Part shown: piece by piece, positions 7,803 through 15,910 of the stretch | Position numbering within the stretch: the stretch's first letter is position 1 | How the letters are laid out: each line of letters begins with the position of its first letter | Origin: Pomphorhynchus laevis | Taxonomy: Eukaryota > Acanthocephala > Palaeacanthocephala > Echinorhynchida > Pomphorhynchidae | DNA length: 64,000 nucleotides | Assembly (NCBI GenBank): GCA_012934845.2 | Contig: WNNJ02000375.1 | Coordinates: 62,001 to 126,000, forward strand | Direction: 5' to 3' | Translations under genes and position numbers: made by a program | The notes under the pieces: generated by a model | Told to the model about the DNA's origin: nothing | Seen by the model: only the letters and a program-made list of their open reading frames with translations | Database searches by the model: none

Positions 7803-9815
7803 ATGCCAGCGCAGGTCTCCTTTATATCGGCTAACTTTTATTTAAGGAGAGTGAGACCATTCCGCGTGAATTTCTATATATATGATGGCACATCAATTAA
7901 ATCTTTTGAATTAATTTCGAACCATGCGGATATTCAAAAATACGTTACCCTAACACCCAACACTCGAAGTCAAACGAATATAAATAAAACGCTTAAAAAC
8001 GCCTTGAAAGAGCTAAACGCGAATACTGATATAAAGATTCTACCCGCTGATAAAGGGAGTAAGACAGTTATTTGGGGTACTCAACAATACACACAAGAGG
8101 GGATGCGCCAACTGTCAAGTGAGGCATATGAAGCGATTGAACTTGCGGACCACTCAGGCATCGTTAAAGAAGTTGAAACTGTTATAGCTACCCTTATAAA
8201 AGACAAGCCCCTTAGAAACAATCTGACCGTAATAAGACCAATACCGGGGCACATGTACCTACTCCCAAAGATACACAAAAATGTAAACCCGTGCCCTGGC
8301 CGCCCAATAATTCGAAACTGCGGTACTGCTACTGAGAAATTGGCCCGTCACATACATAATAAACTCTACCCTATCCTGAAGAAAGCGCAATCATTTATTG
8401 AAAGCACGGACGATTTCATCAGAAAATTCGAGGATAGCAAAGCTCACATCAAACCCTCAAGCATACTATTCACATTGGATTTAGAGTCGTTATTTACCGC
8501 AATAGAAACAAATAACGGGATCGCCGCGGTAGCGCGTATCTTAGAAACACACGGATGCAGTCAGTCTGAAATTAAACACCTCAGTACACTATTGCGTCTT
8601 ACGATGGAATCCAACACCTTTGAGTTCGAGGGTAAATTGTACCTGCAAAAACGTGGCACTGCTATGGGAAGCCCTATAGGGCCAACTTATGCAGGCCTTT
8701 ACGTAGCCGACATCGAACAGAGATATATAAATAGTCGTCATCTGAAATTCTCCATTTGGATTCGTTATGTGGACGACATATTCGGTGTATGGGACCATGG
8801 TGAAGAGGATTTTGAATCGTTCTTATCCGATCTAAATGCATTTTCGGAGCTAAGGTTCACTCGGTCTGATAGAATGCAAGACAATCTTAACTTTTTGGAT
8901 GTGGAGCTAAGGAAAGACCCGGTATCAGGATGGTTAACGTCAATGCACCGAAAGTTCAAAGGAATTAGATCTCTGGTACATGCCAGGAGTGCTCATCATC
9001 TAAGGATTAAACGTTTAATTATCAGAAACGAACTGATCAGAGCTAAGAAAATATGCTCGACAGCAAGGATATTCACAAAAGCCGCCATAACCCTGTCTAA
9101 AGAATTTGAGTGTAGAGGATACCATTTAAAGCTAATTAAAAGACAATTGGCTGAGGTTTGTTGTATGGATAGGGACATCCTTTTGTCTAAAAAGGTGAGG
9201 ATCAAAGGCCAGGACAAAATCCCCTATATAGTAGTTGACACCCACCCAGCCCTACTGTCTCTTGAGCGGGATCTAAAGACTGCCTTAAACGCATGTAATT
9301 CCATATGCGGAACAGGTGTCAAGATTAAAGTCGCCTACAAAAGTGGTAAATCCCTACGGCGTTTACTGTTCACAAACAAGCTGAAAATATCGGAAGGAAT
9401 GCAAAGATGTGGGGATAAGCGCTGCAAGTGCTGTGAATATGTTGCAGTCGGAAGAATGTTTAGCAGTCCGGTAACTGGACTAACGTACAATACCCGATGC
9501 AAAGCTTCATGCAAAACAAAGAACTCGGTGTACGTATGCATGTGCACAAACTGCCCATGCTGTTACGTGGAAGAGACATCGAACGCCTTAAATATTCGAA
9601 TGAATATAAGAAGATGTGACATACGCGCAAAGCGGGGCAATAGAGATGGCGCAGCACAACACTGCATCGATAACTCGCAACACCGAATGTCTGTAACAAT
9701 TGTTGAATCTGATTTCAAAAATGATTGGCAAAGAAAAGCAAGAGAGAAGTATTGGATCGCCAAATTAATGAGCGATACACAATTAAATGCTAATCATGAT
9801 TGCCATATACCTTAG
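7803..9815 (+). CDS. PLE-2 reverse transcriptase / GIY-YIG endonuclease
   Basis: The frame is open for 670 codons. The first about 25 come from the repeat unit, so the true start is unclear. RT blocks: ILPADKGSKTVIW, MYLLPKIHK and GRPIIRNCGTATEKLAR (fingers), ILFTLDLESLFT (motif A, about residue 222), KRGTAMGSPIGPTYAGLY (motif B, about 283) and IRYVDDIFGVW (motif C, about 320), then LNFLDVELRK. The C-terminal part has the Cys cluster CGDKRCKCC (about 538) and GIY-YIG blocks SVYVCMC and CCYVEETSNALNIRMN (about 575-600). It ends REKYWIAKLMS. The Y in the first GIY and the E in the second block depart from the usual G, so endonuclease activity is uncertain. It would act at chromosomal nicks in the nucleus. 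Confidence 0.8.
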   Translation: MPAQVSFISANFYLRRVRPFRVNFYIYDGTSIKSFELISNHADIQKYVTLTPNTRSQTNINKTLKNALKELNANTDIKILPADKGSKTVIWGTQQYTQEGMRQLSSEAYEAIELADHSGIVKEVETVIATLIKDKPLRNNLTVIRPIPGHMYLLPKIHKNVNPCPGRPIIRNCGTATEKLARHIHNKLYPILKKAQSFIESTDDFIRKFEDSKAHIKPSSILFTLDLESLFTAIETNNGIAAVARILETHGCSQSEIKHLSTLLRLTMESNTFEFEGKLYLQKRGTAMGSPIGPTYAGLYVADIEQRYINSRHLKFSIWIRYVDDIFGVWDHGEEDFESFLSDLNAFSELRFTRSDRMQDNLNFLDVELRKDPVSGWLTSMHRKFKGIRSLVHARSAHHLRIKRLIIRNELIRAKKICSTARIFTKAAITLSKEFECRGYHLKLIKRQLAEVCCMDRDILLSKKVRIKGQDKIPYIVVDTHPALLSLERDLKTALNACNSICGTGVKIKVAYKSGKSLRRLLFTNKLKISEGMQRCGDKRCKCCEYVAVGRMFSSPVTGLTYNTRCKASCKTKNSVYVCMCTNCPCCYVEETSNALNIRMNIRRCDIRAKRGNRDGAAQHCIDNSQHRMSVTIVESDFKNDWQRKAREKYWIAKLMSDTQLNANHDCHIP

Positions 9816-10145
9816 TGCCCCAGCAATACATTTCGCTTTACTATTTTTTAATATATAATCACATTTTGTTTTCACCCTACATTGATTGAAATTGTATTTC
9901 CCATTATTTGACAAGTATTGTTTTATTTTCAGACTCTGAAGAAGGCTTTCACGCCGAAAGCATAGCCCTTGTATTGTGCTATAAAAGAAAAATTGCTGCT
10001 GTTACTCGATTCTTGATTTGATTTGTTTAACGATTTATTTGAAAGCAGCCTCAATGGGCTCTCGAGTTCGATTTGATAATAATATTCAATATATATAAGA
10101 GGATTAGTCAAATCGGCGTTGCTCGAGATTGTCGTGATGACAATT
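7846..10145 (+). mobile_element. Penelope-like element PLE-2 (C-terminal GIY-YIG type)
   Basis: The element consists of a long ORF (ending 9815), a short AT-rich 3' UTR, a hammerhead-like core (9936-9968) and a terminal segment (10088-10145) that recurs inverted at 13990-14047. It differs in sequence from PLE-1 but has the same domain order. The 304-bp tandem units directly upstream flow into its 5' end. Its open frame spans the full RT and endonuclease, so it is the best preserved C-terminal-EN PLE here. Confidence 0.8.
9936..9968 (+). ncRNA. Degenerate hammerhead core, PLE-2 3' UTR
   Basis: CTGAAGA (9936-9942), stem II GGC-TTTCAC-GCC, GAAA (9956-9959) and stem III GC-ATA-GC are in order. 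Position 16.1 is C rather than U, and there is no stem I. It is a relic of the motif that is better kept at 13892-13945. Confidence 0.35.
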
Positions 10146-10162
10146 TTTTAAAATATTAATAG

Positions 10163-10187
10163 ATTTTCAAATCGTTGCTCGATTTGA
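10163..10187. repeat. 10-bp hairpin in PLE-2 terminus
   Basis: TTTCAAATCG and CGATTTGAAA form a perfect 10-bp inverted repeat around TTGCT. It lies between the PLE-2 terminal segment and the 3' end of LINE A. Confidence 0.6.
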
Positions 10188-10231
10188 AATATATATATAT
10201 ATATAATACAAATTAATTTAATGTGGCAAAT

Positions 10232-10248
10232 GCGTACGAGCTGTACGC
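10232..10248 (-). promoter_or_regulatory. 3'-terminal stem-loop of LINE A
   Basis: GCGTAC (10232-10237) pairs with GTACGC (10243-10248). The same position in the three other 3' ends (40278-40294, 21566-21581, 61959-61974) is GCGTGC/GCACGC. The G-C pair has become A-T here with both sides changed, which supports a real RNA stem, probably the RT recognition hairpin. Confidence 0.65.
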
Positions 10249-10448
10249 TTACAAGTCCACAAACAAAAATGAAAAAGTCAAGCAGATAAATTGTTTAAAT
10301 GGGATCGGATTTGTCGTTTGAAGCACTGCAGAGAAGTTGATTGGCGTATATGAATGGGCAGATGGTTCCACGATGGAGAAGCAGCCACCAGGAAGGAGCG
10401 GAGTCCAAAAGAGGTAGAGTAGTTTGGGACATGTAAAAGAAGGGTATT

Positions 10449-11374
10449 TCATGAACGCAAGGAACAGTAAACAGGACGAGAATTATCAAGAAAAGGAAGG
10501 TTGAGAAATGAAGAGGTATGAAAAGTTACAAGGCGGAAAGCAACGATAAGAAGACGAATTTGAACACGACAATAAATTGTTGGCAAATCGAGAGAAGCAA
10601 GATGGTAGGATGTATGATCAAAACTACGAAGACGGAGGAGAATTCGGACGGCTGCGTTGTAGGGGAAGAAGAGTGGATTTAGGTGAGTTGGAAAATAGAC
10701 TAAGACAATAATCGAGTCAAGAAAAAGGAGAGAAGATATGAGAGTCATACAAGAAGGGAACTCGATCAATCTACGAACTTGACGGAGGTTGCGAAGTGTC
10801 AAGGTAAATGAGCGTACTTTATCTCTAACGAAAGGTTTAAGTGAAAGTCGGTTGTCAAAATGGAAGCCTAGGAAAACGAGATTATAAACGATAGGAAGAA
10901 TTATAAAATTTAATGATACGGAGGGAGGTTCGAAGCCGAGGCGTCGAGGTAGGATCCACATAATTTTGGATTTATCAGGATTCAGAGAAAGGCGAAGGGA
11001 AGAAAGATGATTGGAAATTGAGACAAGACAGTCGGAAGCAGAAACACTAAGATCGTGAATACGATAAACAGGTGCATGAGCATAGATGAGAATGTCATCA
11101 GCATATTGCATAACATGGAAGTTAAATTTATGAGAAATCTAAGACAAATCACCAGGAAGAGAGAAAAGCATAGGGCCTAATACGGAGCCTTGTGGAACAC
11201 CGGACAGAATGGACGAAGGATGGGAGAGAGAAGAGTTAGAATAGACGCGAAATGTACGGTTTGACAGATATGAAGAAAACCATGATACAGTGGGTAAAGA
11301 GAAGCCATAATCATGATGAAGGCGATGGAGAAGAATCGAGTGATCGACGATGTCAAAAGCAGACGATAGATCAA
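10449..11374 (-). pseudogene. LINE A reverse transcriptase remnant
   Basis: Two frames cover the RT. 10449-11111 starts at motif C (MQYADDILIYAHAP) and runs through LNPDKSKIMW and FLGFHFDNRLSLKPFVRDKVR (thumb). The part upstream of 11111 holds motif A/B remains in other frames. Compared with LINE B the N-terminal RT is frame-broken near 11140. The protein family is the CR1/L2/Jockey group RT. Confidence 0.7.
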
Positions 11375-11720
11375 GAGAAACTATGACACTACATAATTTA
11401 CGATCGCACGATATGAGTAAGTCGTTATAAACTTTAAGACATGCAATTTCGGTAGAGTAATTAGAGCGAAAAGTGGCTTGGAAGGGAGGAAATAAGTTAG
11501 AGGAAAATATATATGTATTAACTTGCTTAAGAACGAGACGCTCAAGGAGTTTAGAGAGGGTTGGGAGAAGTCAAATAGGACGGTACGAAGATGGTAGTGA
11601 GGAGTCGAGAGATTGTTTTTTGATAAGAGGACGAACAGTAGCGCATTTCCAGATGGAAGGAATTGTACGACTACGGATGGACGAGTTGAACAATGTGTTT
11701 AGGAAGGGTGAGATAGAGGA

Positions 11721-12557
11721 TCAGATATTTTTAAGTAAGTGAGTTGGAATTGGGTCAGAAGGAGAGGTTTTGTTAGGTAATGACAGCAGAACCGAAGAAA
11801 CTTCATCAGACGAAACGGGAAGAAGGTGGAATAGTTCTGGGAGGGAAGTATTTAAAGAGAAGAGTGGGTACAAGGGGGCTACGGTTTGTAGGGAAAGTAA
11901 ATTAGATAGCTTAGTTTGTAGATAAGAAGAAAATTCATCAGGATTTATATTACAAGAAGTAGATGATCGTGAAAGAATTGAGTTTAAGATTTTCCAATGA
12001 GATTTAGAGTTGGAAGATGGCTCGAGTTGATTTCGCCAAAAGATAGTACGTTTAGTACGTATAAGAATGAGATGTGAACGGCGTTGAGAAAAGTAGGAAT
12101 GACGAAGATTTGGAGGGAGTGAGTTGGGGGAACGTTTAAGAAAACGTTTATACATACGAAAAGAGTGACGGAGTCGACGCTTAGAAAGACTACAGTCAGA
12201 ATCGAACCAGGGAGCATGGCGCAAGCGCCGGTAACGTCGAAGTCGACTAGGATTTGCATCAAACAGAATGCAGAGATCATTGGAAGAGAGATAGTTAAGA
12301 GGAAGTGAAAAGAGTGAAAAATTGAATAAGGCTGTGCAGAGAACAGGATATCGAGAAGCTTCCAGGGTCGACTTGGTTTTGATAATGGTAAAAAGGCGGA
12401 GAAGGAGGATGGGACGAGTAAGAGTAAGAGTGATAAGGAAATGATCGGACAAACCAGGTTCAGAAATTGACAAGGATGTATGGTCATTGAAGCAGTTAGG
12501 AACAGCAATGAAGTCGAGAGCACCTCCGAGAATATGAGTTGGGCTTGTTGAAAGTAA
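11721..12557 (-). pseudogene. LINE A endonuclease C-terminus and linker
   Basis: This open stretch begins with the last APE motifs (THILGGALDFIAVP ... GLSDHFLITL, the SDH catalytic box) and continues through the linker (RHAPWFDSDCSLSKRRLRH) to the RT N-terminus (SVLLSLPNKTSPSDPIPTHL). It is truncated upstream by the Naiad insertion at 12558. The matching N-terminal endonuclease part is at 13603-13857. Confidence 0.75.
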
Positions 12558-12573
12558 TTTCAACAAGCCCAAC
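12538..12573. repeat. Perfect 16-bp hairpin at Naiad/LINE junction
   Basis: GTTGGGCTTGTTGAAA (12538-12553) belongs to LINE A. After a 4-nt loop (GTAA) its exact reverse complement (12558-12573) starts the inserted DNA. In LINE B the site is followed by ordinary LINE sequence, so the second arm is an inverted target duplication made during insertion. Three 14-bp tandem copies of ACATGTTATTATTG follow. Confidence 0.85.
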
Positions 12574-13602
12574 ATGTTATTATAGACATGTTATTATTGA
12601 CATGTTATTATTGACCTGTGGACTTTGTTTTCCCGGTAATATGACCTCTGTCAGAAATACTGAAACTATGTATTATTGGTTACGACTTTACTATTATTTT
12701 TTCTTATTTTCAAACAAGCATGAATTATTAATTCTTAAAAAAGGGAGAAGTTTGCATCCCAAGGTGTTTACACTTTAAAATGTAAACTGCTTCACGTGAT
12801 CACGTTTAAGAGACCAGGTAATGGCCAATAGCTAGGTCGCGTAGCGCGTGGAGTGAAGGTGGTAGATCTTTATAGATCTTGTTCCAGCCTGCAACCGCCT
12901 TAAGCAGGGCAGCCCCCTGTCAGATGCTGCTGGATGGCCCGTTGTAAGTTTAGTCTGAGTCAACTAAACTAGGTGGCGACACCGAAAAAGCAACGTTAAA
13001 AATCATGACTTAAAAGTTACATGTACTCAACAATATTGGAAAAATACGTAAGTACTAATGATTTCAATTTTAGATCTTTTAAATGTAACAGAAAAAATTG
13101 TATAGTTTGTGATGTTATAAATAATAATAATTGTATCGTAAGTAATACGACAAACAAATGTTTTTCATTAAATATTAATAATAATTGTAACTGCAATACC
13201 GCAGGTGTAGTGTATCTAATACAATGCACATGTGGATTGCAATATATAGGAAAAACATATCAAATGTTAAAAACTAGGTTTAGGCAACACATATATAATA
13301 TACAGCATAATAGTCAAACTATATTTCATAAACATATGAGATTAATAGGACATGATATTAAAAACTGTAAATTATTTATTTTAGAACATATTATCGAAGA
13401 AAACATTTCAATATTAAATCAAAAACTATTAGAAAAAGAAGATTTTTGGATTAAAACGCTTAATTATATGTACCCATTAGGATTGAATGACGTGGTACAA
13501 GGAATTGGCAGAAGTAGTATAATACATAATAAACAACTATATTATAATAATCCGGTTAAACGCAAACCAAGAAGTCATGGTGATTAAAGGAATAGGAAAA
13601 AT
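12574..13602 (+). mobile_element. Naiad PLE, 5' part, inserted in LINE A
   Basis: The insert has the Naiad 5' UTR (12764-13020, with palindromic GTTTACA...TGTAAAC at 12766-12787) and the N-terminal coding part (13021-13587). It then stops abruptly at about 13602, where LINE A resumes. The 5' UTR also occurs reversed at 21303-21540. The 12574-12763 part is AT-rich and unassigned. The truncation at the 3' side is unusual for a reverse-transcribed element and fits a template switch or later deletion. Confidence 0.75.
13021..13587 (+). CDS. Naiad N-terminal GIY-YIG domain (partial ORF)
   Basis: The 188 codons are almost identical to the start of the Naiad ORF at 58115. Cys cluster C22-x4-C27-x2-C30, then GVVYLIQC (62-69) and LQYIGKT (73-79), R86 and H90 form the GIY-YIG nuclease core, followed by LILEHIIEE-like helix residues and a basic tail (KRKPRSHG). 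The frame ends by chance at the truncation, so no RT is attached. The ATG is the same as in the long copy. Confidence 0.8.
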   Translation: MYSTILEKYVSTNDFNFRSFKCNRKNCIVCDVINNNNCIVSNTTNKCFSLNINNNCNCNTAGVVYLIQCTCGLQYIGKTYQMLKTRFRQHIYNIQHNSQTIFHKHMRLIGHDIKNCKLFILEHIIEENISILNQKLLEKEDFWIKTLNYMYPLGLNDVVQGIGRSSIIHNKQLYYNNPVKRKPRSHGD

Positions 13603-13857
13603 CAGAAAAAAGATTAGTTAAAGTGATAGAGTCAGAGTCAGACGGGCGATCAAGACGAATGTTAAAGTCACCGAGAACAAAAGAAGGAGTATAAGACAAT
13701 GAACAGTGAGACATAAGATCTGCAAGGTCGTTAAAGAAGATACGTGATGGGGCGACTGAACCTGGACGGTATGCAGTCACTAGTTCCAGAGGGAAAGGCG
13801 TTGATAATCTGCATATGAGTAATTCGAACGAAGTGTAACGGATGTTAACGTTGATTA

Positions 13858-14047
13858 TATATAATTTGTAAATTATATATATAATTTACAAATTTGTAAT
13901 CTGAAGAAGGGGAAATCCCGAAAGCTATTTTTGCTAATAACAAATAAAATTTTCGTTTGCTCGATTTGATAATCTATATATATTTTAAAAGAATTGCCAT
14001 CACGACAATCTCGAGCAACGTCGATTTGACTAATCCTCTTATATATA
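13858..14047 (+). mobile_element. PLE-2-type terminus with hammerhead
   Basis: This short segment on the far side of LINE A contains a hammerhead (13892-13945). It ends with an inverted copy (13990-14047) of the PLE-2 terminal segment at 10088-10145. With LINE A removed, the two parts would form one PLE-2 insertion with an inverted end, as PLEs often do. Confidence 0.6.
13892..13945 (+). ncRNA. Hammerhead ribozyme in PLE-2-type terminus
   Basis: Stem I: ATTTGTAAT (13892-13900) pairs with ATAACAAAT (13937-13945) at 8 of 9 positions. Core: CTGAAGA (13901-13907), stem II GGG/CCC (13909-13911 with 13917-13919), GAAA (13920-13923), stem III GC-TATTTTT-GC, then U 13935 and A 13936. Predicted cleavage is after 13936. 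One extra A precedes stem II. This is the best-paired hammerhead of the PLE families in the window. Confidence 0.6.
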
Positions 14048-14252
14048 ATATTATATTAATATTTATTAATATATTTATTATATTACATGAGATTATCACC
14101 TACGACAAAGTGAACGAGGTTGATCGGGATAGTGCCATCGATCATGTTATTGACCAGTAACGTTAGGCGTTGAAGCAAAACCCCATGCAGGTTTAACTTG
14201 GAGTCAAACTTTAACCTTATGTTAAGGTTTGACCTTAAAATGGGATTTGTCC

Positions 14253-14306
14253 TTTAAGTGCAGAACATCTCAGCACTCCGCAGTGCTGAGATGTTCTGCA
14301 CTTAAA
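14253..14306. repeat. Perfect 25-bp hairpin
   Basis: TTTAAGTGCAGAACATCTCA... (14253-14277) is exactly complementary to 14282-14306 around a CCGC loop. A weaker hairpin (TCAAAC...GTTTGA, about 14203-14231) lies just before it. No ORF or known element explains it. It may be a small fold-back transposon or a snap-back duplication. Confidence 0.8.
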
Positions 14307-14441
14307 CCTAAACAGCCAGGAGAGGTAGAGGATGGGAATGATGATACTACGGCTGTAACTATGTCCGAGTCAACCGACAAGGGAGTAATCAAAGCTGGTT
14401 GTTCAGGATTTTGAGAACATCATGTAAAGGGTGTAGCACTG
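14307..14441. other. Short unassigned stretch with a small open frame
   Basis: A frame through the hairpin reads GEVEDGNDDTTAVTMSESTDKG and stops at about 14414. It is acidic and not recognised. I see no splice site or repeat that decides whether it is coding. Confidence 0.25.
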
Positions 14442-14611
14442 TCAGTTTTTCGCGCGTGGATTCAGAATATTCACATTTATTACTCGATGTAGGGCGGCCA
14501 TCGCCTTTCCGTAATTGTCAATTCTTGCCAATTCGATGACTTCCATAAATTCGTTTTTCGTATCACGAGCCCCTCTAAACTTCCTGGGTGCTCGAAATCC
14601 CGAAGGGGATA
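14442..14611 (-). CDS. Unrecognised open frame (about 55 codons)
   Basis: The minus strand is open from about 14611 to a TGA at 14442-14444 and reads with a protein-like composition: FRAPRKFRGARDTKNEFME, then VIELARIDNYGKAMAALHR. There is no ATG at the start and an in-frame stop lies just upstream, so it would be an exon or a fragment. I do not recognise the family. It could be a piece of a retroelement ORF. Confidence 0.3.
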
Positions 14612-14894
14612 GGCAATCACATTATCTATCACTTTTCAAATTTGTCTAAAAATTGTCTGAAATTGACAATGTAAAATTGGCGATTTGAAATTGACGCTAT
14701 TAATAAAATTGACGATTGTAATTATACTGAAACTTATGTACATATTTATATTTTAATTATAACAAACTGTGGATGTATTAAAAAGGACCAACTTTTGAAG
14801 TCCTGTATAGATTTTATATGAAATTTTCTTTTTTAAACAATACTGTAATTTTAATAAAATAAATATTACATTTTTATTACATTCGATTATTTAG

Positions 14895-15110
14895 TTCGGT
14901 TTTCATTTTCATTTCATTCTGCAAACATCCGCGCCAAACAAAGAATTGAAACAATTAACAGTGAAATCGTTAGATTGCTACAACAAGGTCGTAAACTTTG
15001 TGAAGAAGAATCCACAATACACTGTTGGTTTAGTTGTTCATTCAGATGTAAACCTATCACCGTCAGGTATCACAAAATATTTTGATAAACTAAAAATTCA
15101 ATTGAATTAG
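14895..15110 (+). CDS. Possible terminal exon, unrecognised
   Basis: A splice-acceptor-like ATTATTTAG (ending 14894) is followed by 71 open codons to a TAG at 15108-15110. The peptide has good composition: KELKQLTVKSLDCYNKVVNF, then NPQYTVGLVVHSDVNLSPSG. No family is recognised. The stop lies inside the 8-bp repeat that flanks the Naiad tip at 15115. Moderate coding look, no other support. Confidence 0.3.
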   Translation, partial: FGFHFHFILQTSAPNKELKQLTVKSLDCYNKVVNFVKKNPQYTVGLVVHSDVNLSPSGITKYFDKLKIQLN

Positions 15111-15114
15111 ATCA

Positions 15115-15179
15115 GAAAACTGAGTCTACGTATTTTATACTATATATAAATAAAAATAAAGATAAATAATAAATATTTT
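15115..15179 (-). mobile_element. 65-bp Naiad 3' tip with 8-bp target duplication
   Basis: The insert matches the last bases of the Naiad 3' end (CTGAGTCTACGTATT, reversed) and is flanked by TTAGATCA at 15107-15114 and 15180-15187. It looks like a severely 5'-truncated Naiad insertion, and it defines the Naiad 3' terminus and an 8-bp target-site duplication. Confidence 0.65.
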
Positions 15180-15317
15180 TTAGATCATATCGTGTAATAA
15201 CTGAAATTCCCACGTTTTACAAAATTGATCCAGATATTGGAGATCGCAGCTAAATGAAAATGCTTCAGCTCATCCACGTCCTCAGGCATTCTCCCTTTTA
15301 CGCTGTGACCAAAACGC

Positions 15318-15905
15318 TCACAACGTTTCCACGCTGCACGTCAAAGTTAATTTTCTGACAAATGCAGTACATTGAACAAGGGTATTCTTTCGCTCTATCG
15401 AGGCTGCGTCCAATATCTCAACGGAGAGAAACAGCGCGGACTCGCCCAGAGCTCCATACGTTTCGACTCCAAAGGGGATTTAATAATGGGACGAGGATAG
15501 GGCGCGATATTTCTGTAGCTTCTGTTCCTCAGCCACGGTGACTGCTCCTCCTGAATGCTGTGCTGCGTGTTTCATGTGATTGGCTGTCATAGATGCTATG
15601 CCATCCAACGGAAGGCATTTGCCTTGGAACCAAGGAAAAATAGTTACTCTATAGGGCTGACGTCCATCTAGTCTGAGGGCGTTGACAGTATTTAAAGCGC
15701 GGCTGATAACGCTATTTATTTTAGCGTGCCTCAGATATCGACCCTTTGACTATTTGCATAATAAGCCAGTCGTCCCGTTGTATCCAAAATTGCGCCGCAC
15801 ATGCATTTTTGTGGCGTATATATCGGGATCCCCAATCTTAAGGATATTTATATTCTCACCGCGTTGTGATTTAAAACGACGTCCAAGTTTGCAACTGAAA
15901 GTGCA
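15318..15905 (-). pseudogene. RLE endonuclease fragment of an R2-superfamily-like LINE (S-A)
   Basis: Reading from 15845 downward, LRLGIPIYTPQKCMCGAI gives the thumb end and the first Cys pair of the CCHC finger. After a frame change, RHAKINSVISRALNTVNA is the RH...N box, and VTIFPWFQGKCLPLDGIAS the nuclease core. Then come TVAEEQKLQKYRALSS and IPFGVETYGALGESALF, typical of the RLE C-terminus in LINEs widespread in cnidarians and other invertebrates. There are a few interruptions, and no RT is left. The same family gives S-B (46440-46915) and perhaps S-C (48586-48848). Confidence 0.6.
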
Positions 15906-15910
15906 TTGAT

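Larger units (their letters stand above)
7238..7845. repeat. Two tandem 304-bp units
   Basis: GGAGAGTGAGACCATTCCGC begins at 7238, 7542 and 7846, giving two full 304-bp units and the first about 30 bp of a third, which then runs into PLE-2. Each unit has a 16-bp palindrome (CTAGAAAATTTTCTAG) and, on the minus strand, a hammerhead core. The block is probably the repeated pseudo-LTR/5' region of PLE-2. An independent hammerhead satellite is the alternative. Confidence 0.85.
10205..13857 (-). mobile_element. CR1/L2-like LINE A, split by a Naiad insertion
   Basis: The 3' end is at about 10205 and carries the family stem-loop. Coding remnants of RT (11374-10449) and endonuclease (12557-11721) follow, and the endonuclease resumes at 13857-13603 on the far side of a 1-kb Naiad insert. 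It is closely related to LINE B (40256-44830) and LINE E. The 5' end is truncated at about 13857, inside the endonuclease. The LINE itself sits in AT-rich PLE-2-type sequence (ATATATAAT on both sides). Confidence 0.8.

Noticed and set aside
7203-7860. 304-bp repeats as a CRISPR-like array
   Set aside because: Only two long head-to-tail units without spacers. They merge into a PLE and the genome is eukaryotic.
13892-13945. tRNA or riboswitch reading of the hairpins near PLE termini
   Set aside because: No cloverleaf, no A/B box pair. Core boxes fit a hammerhead instead.
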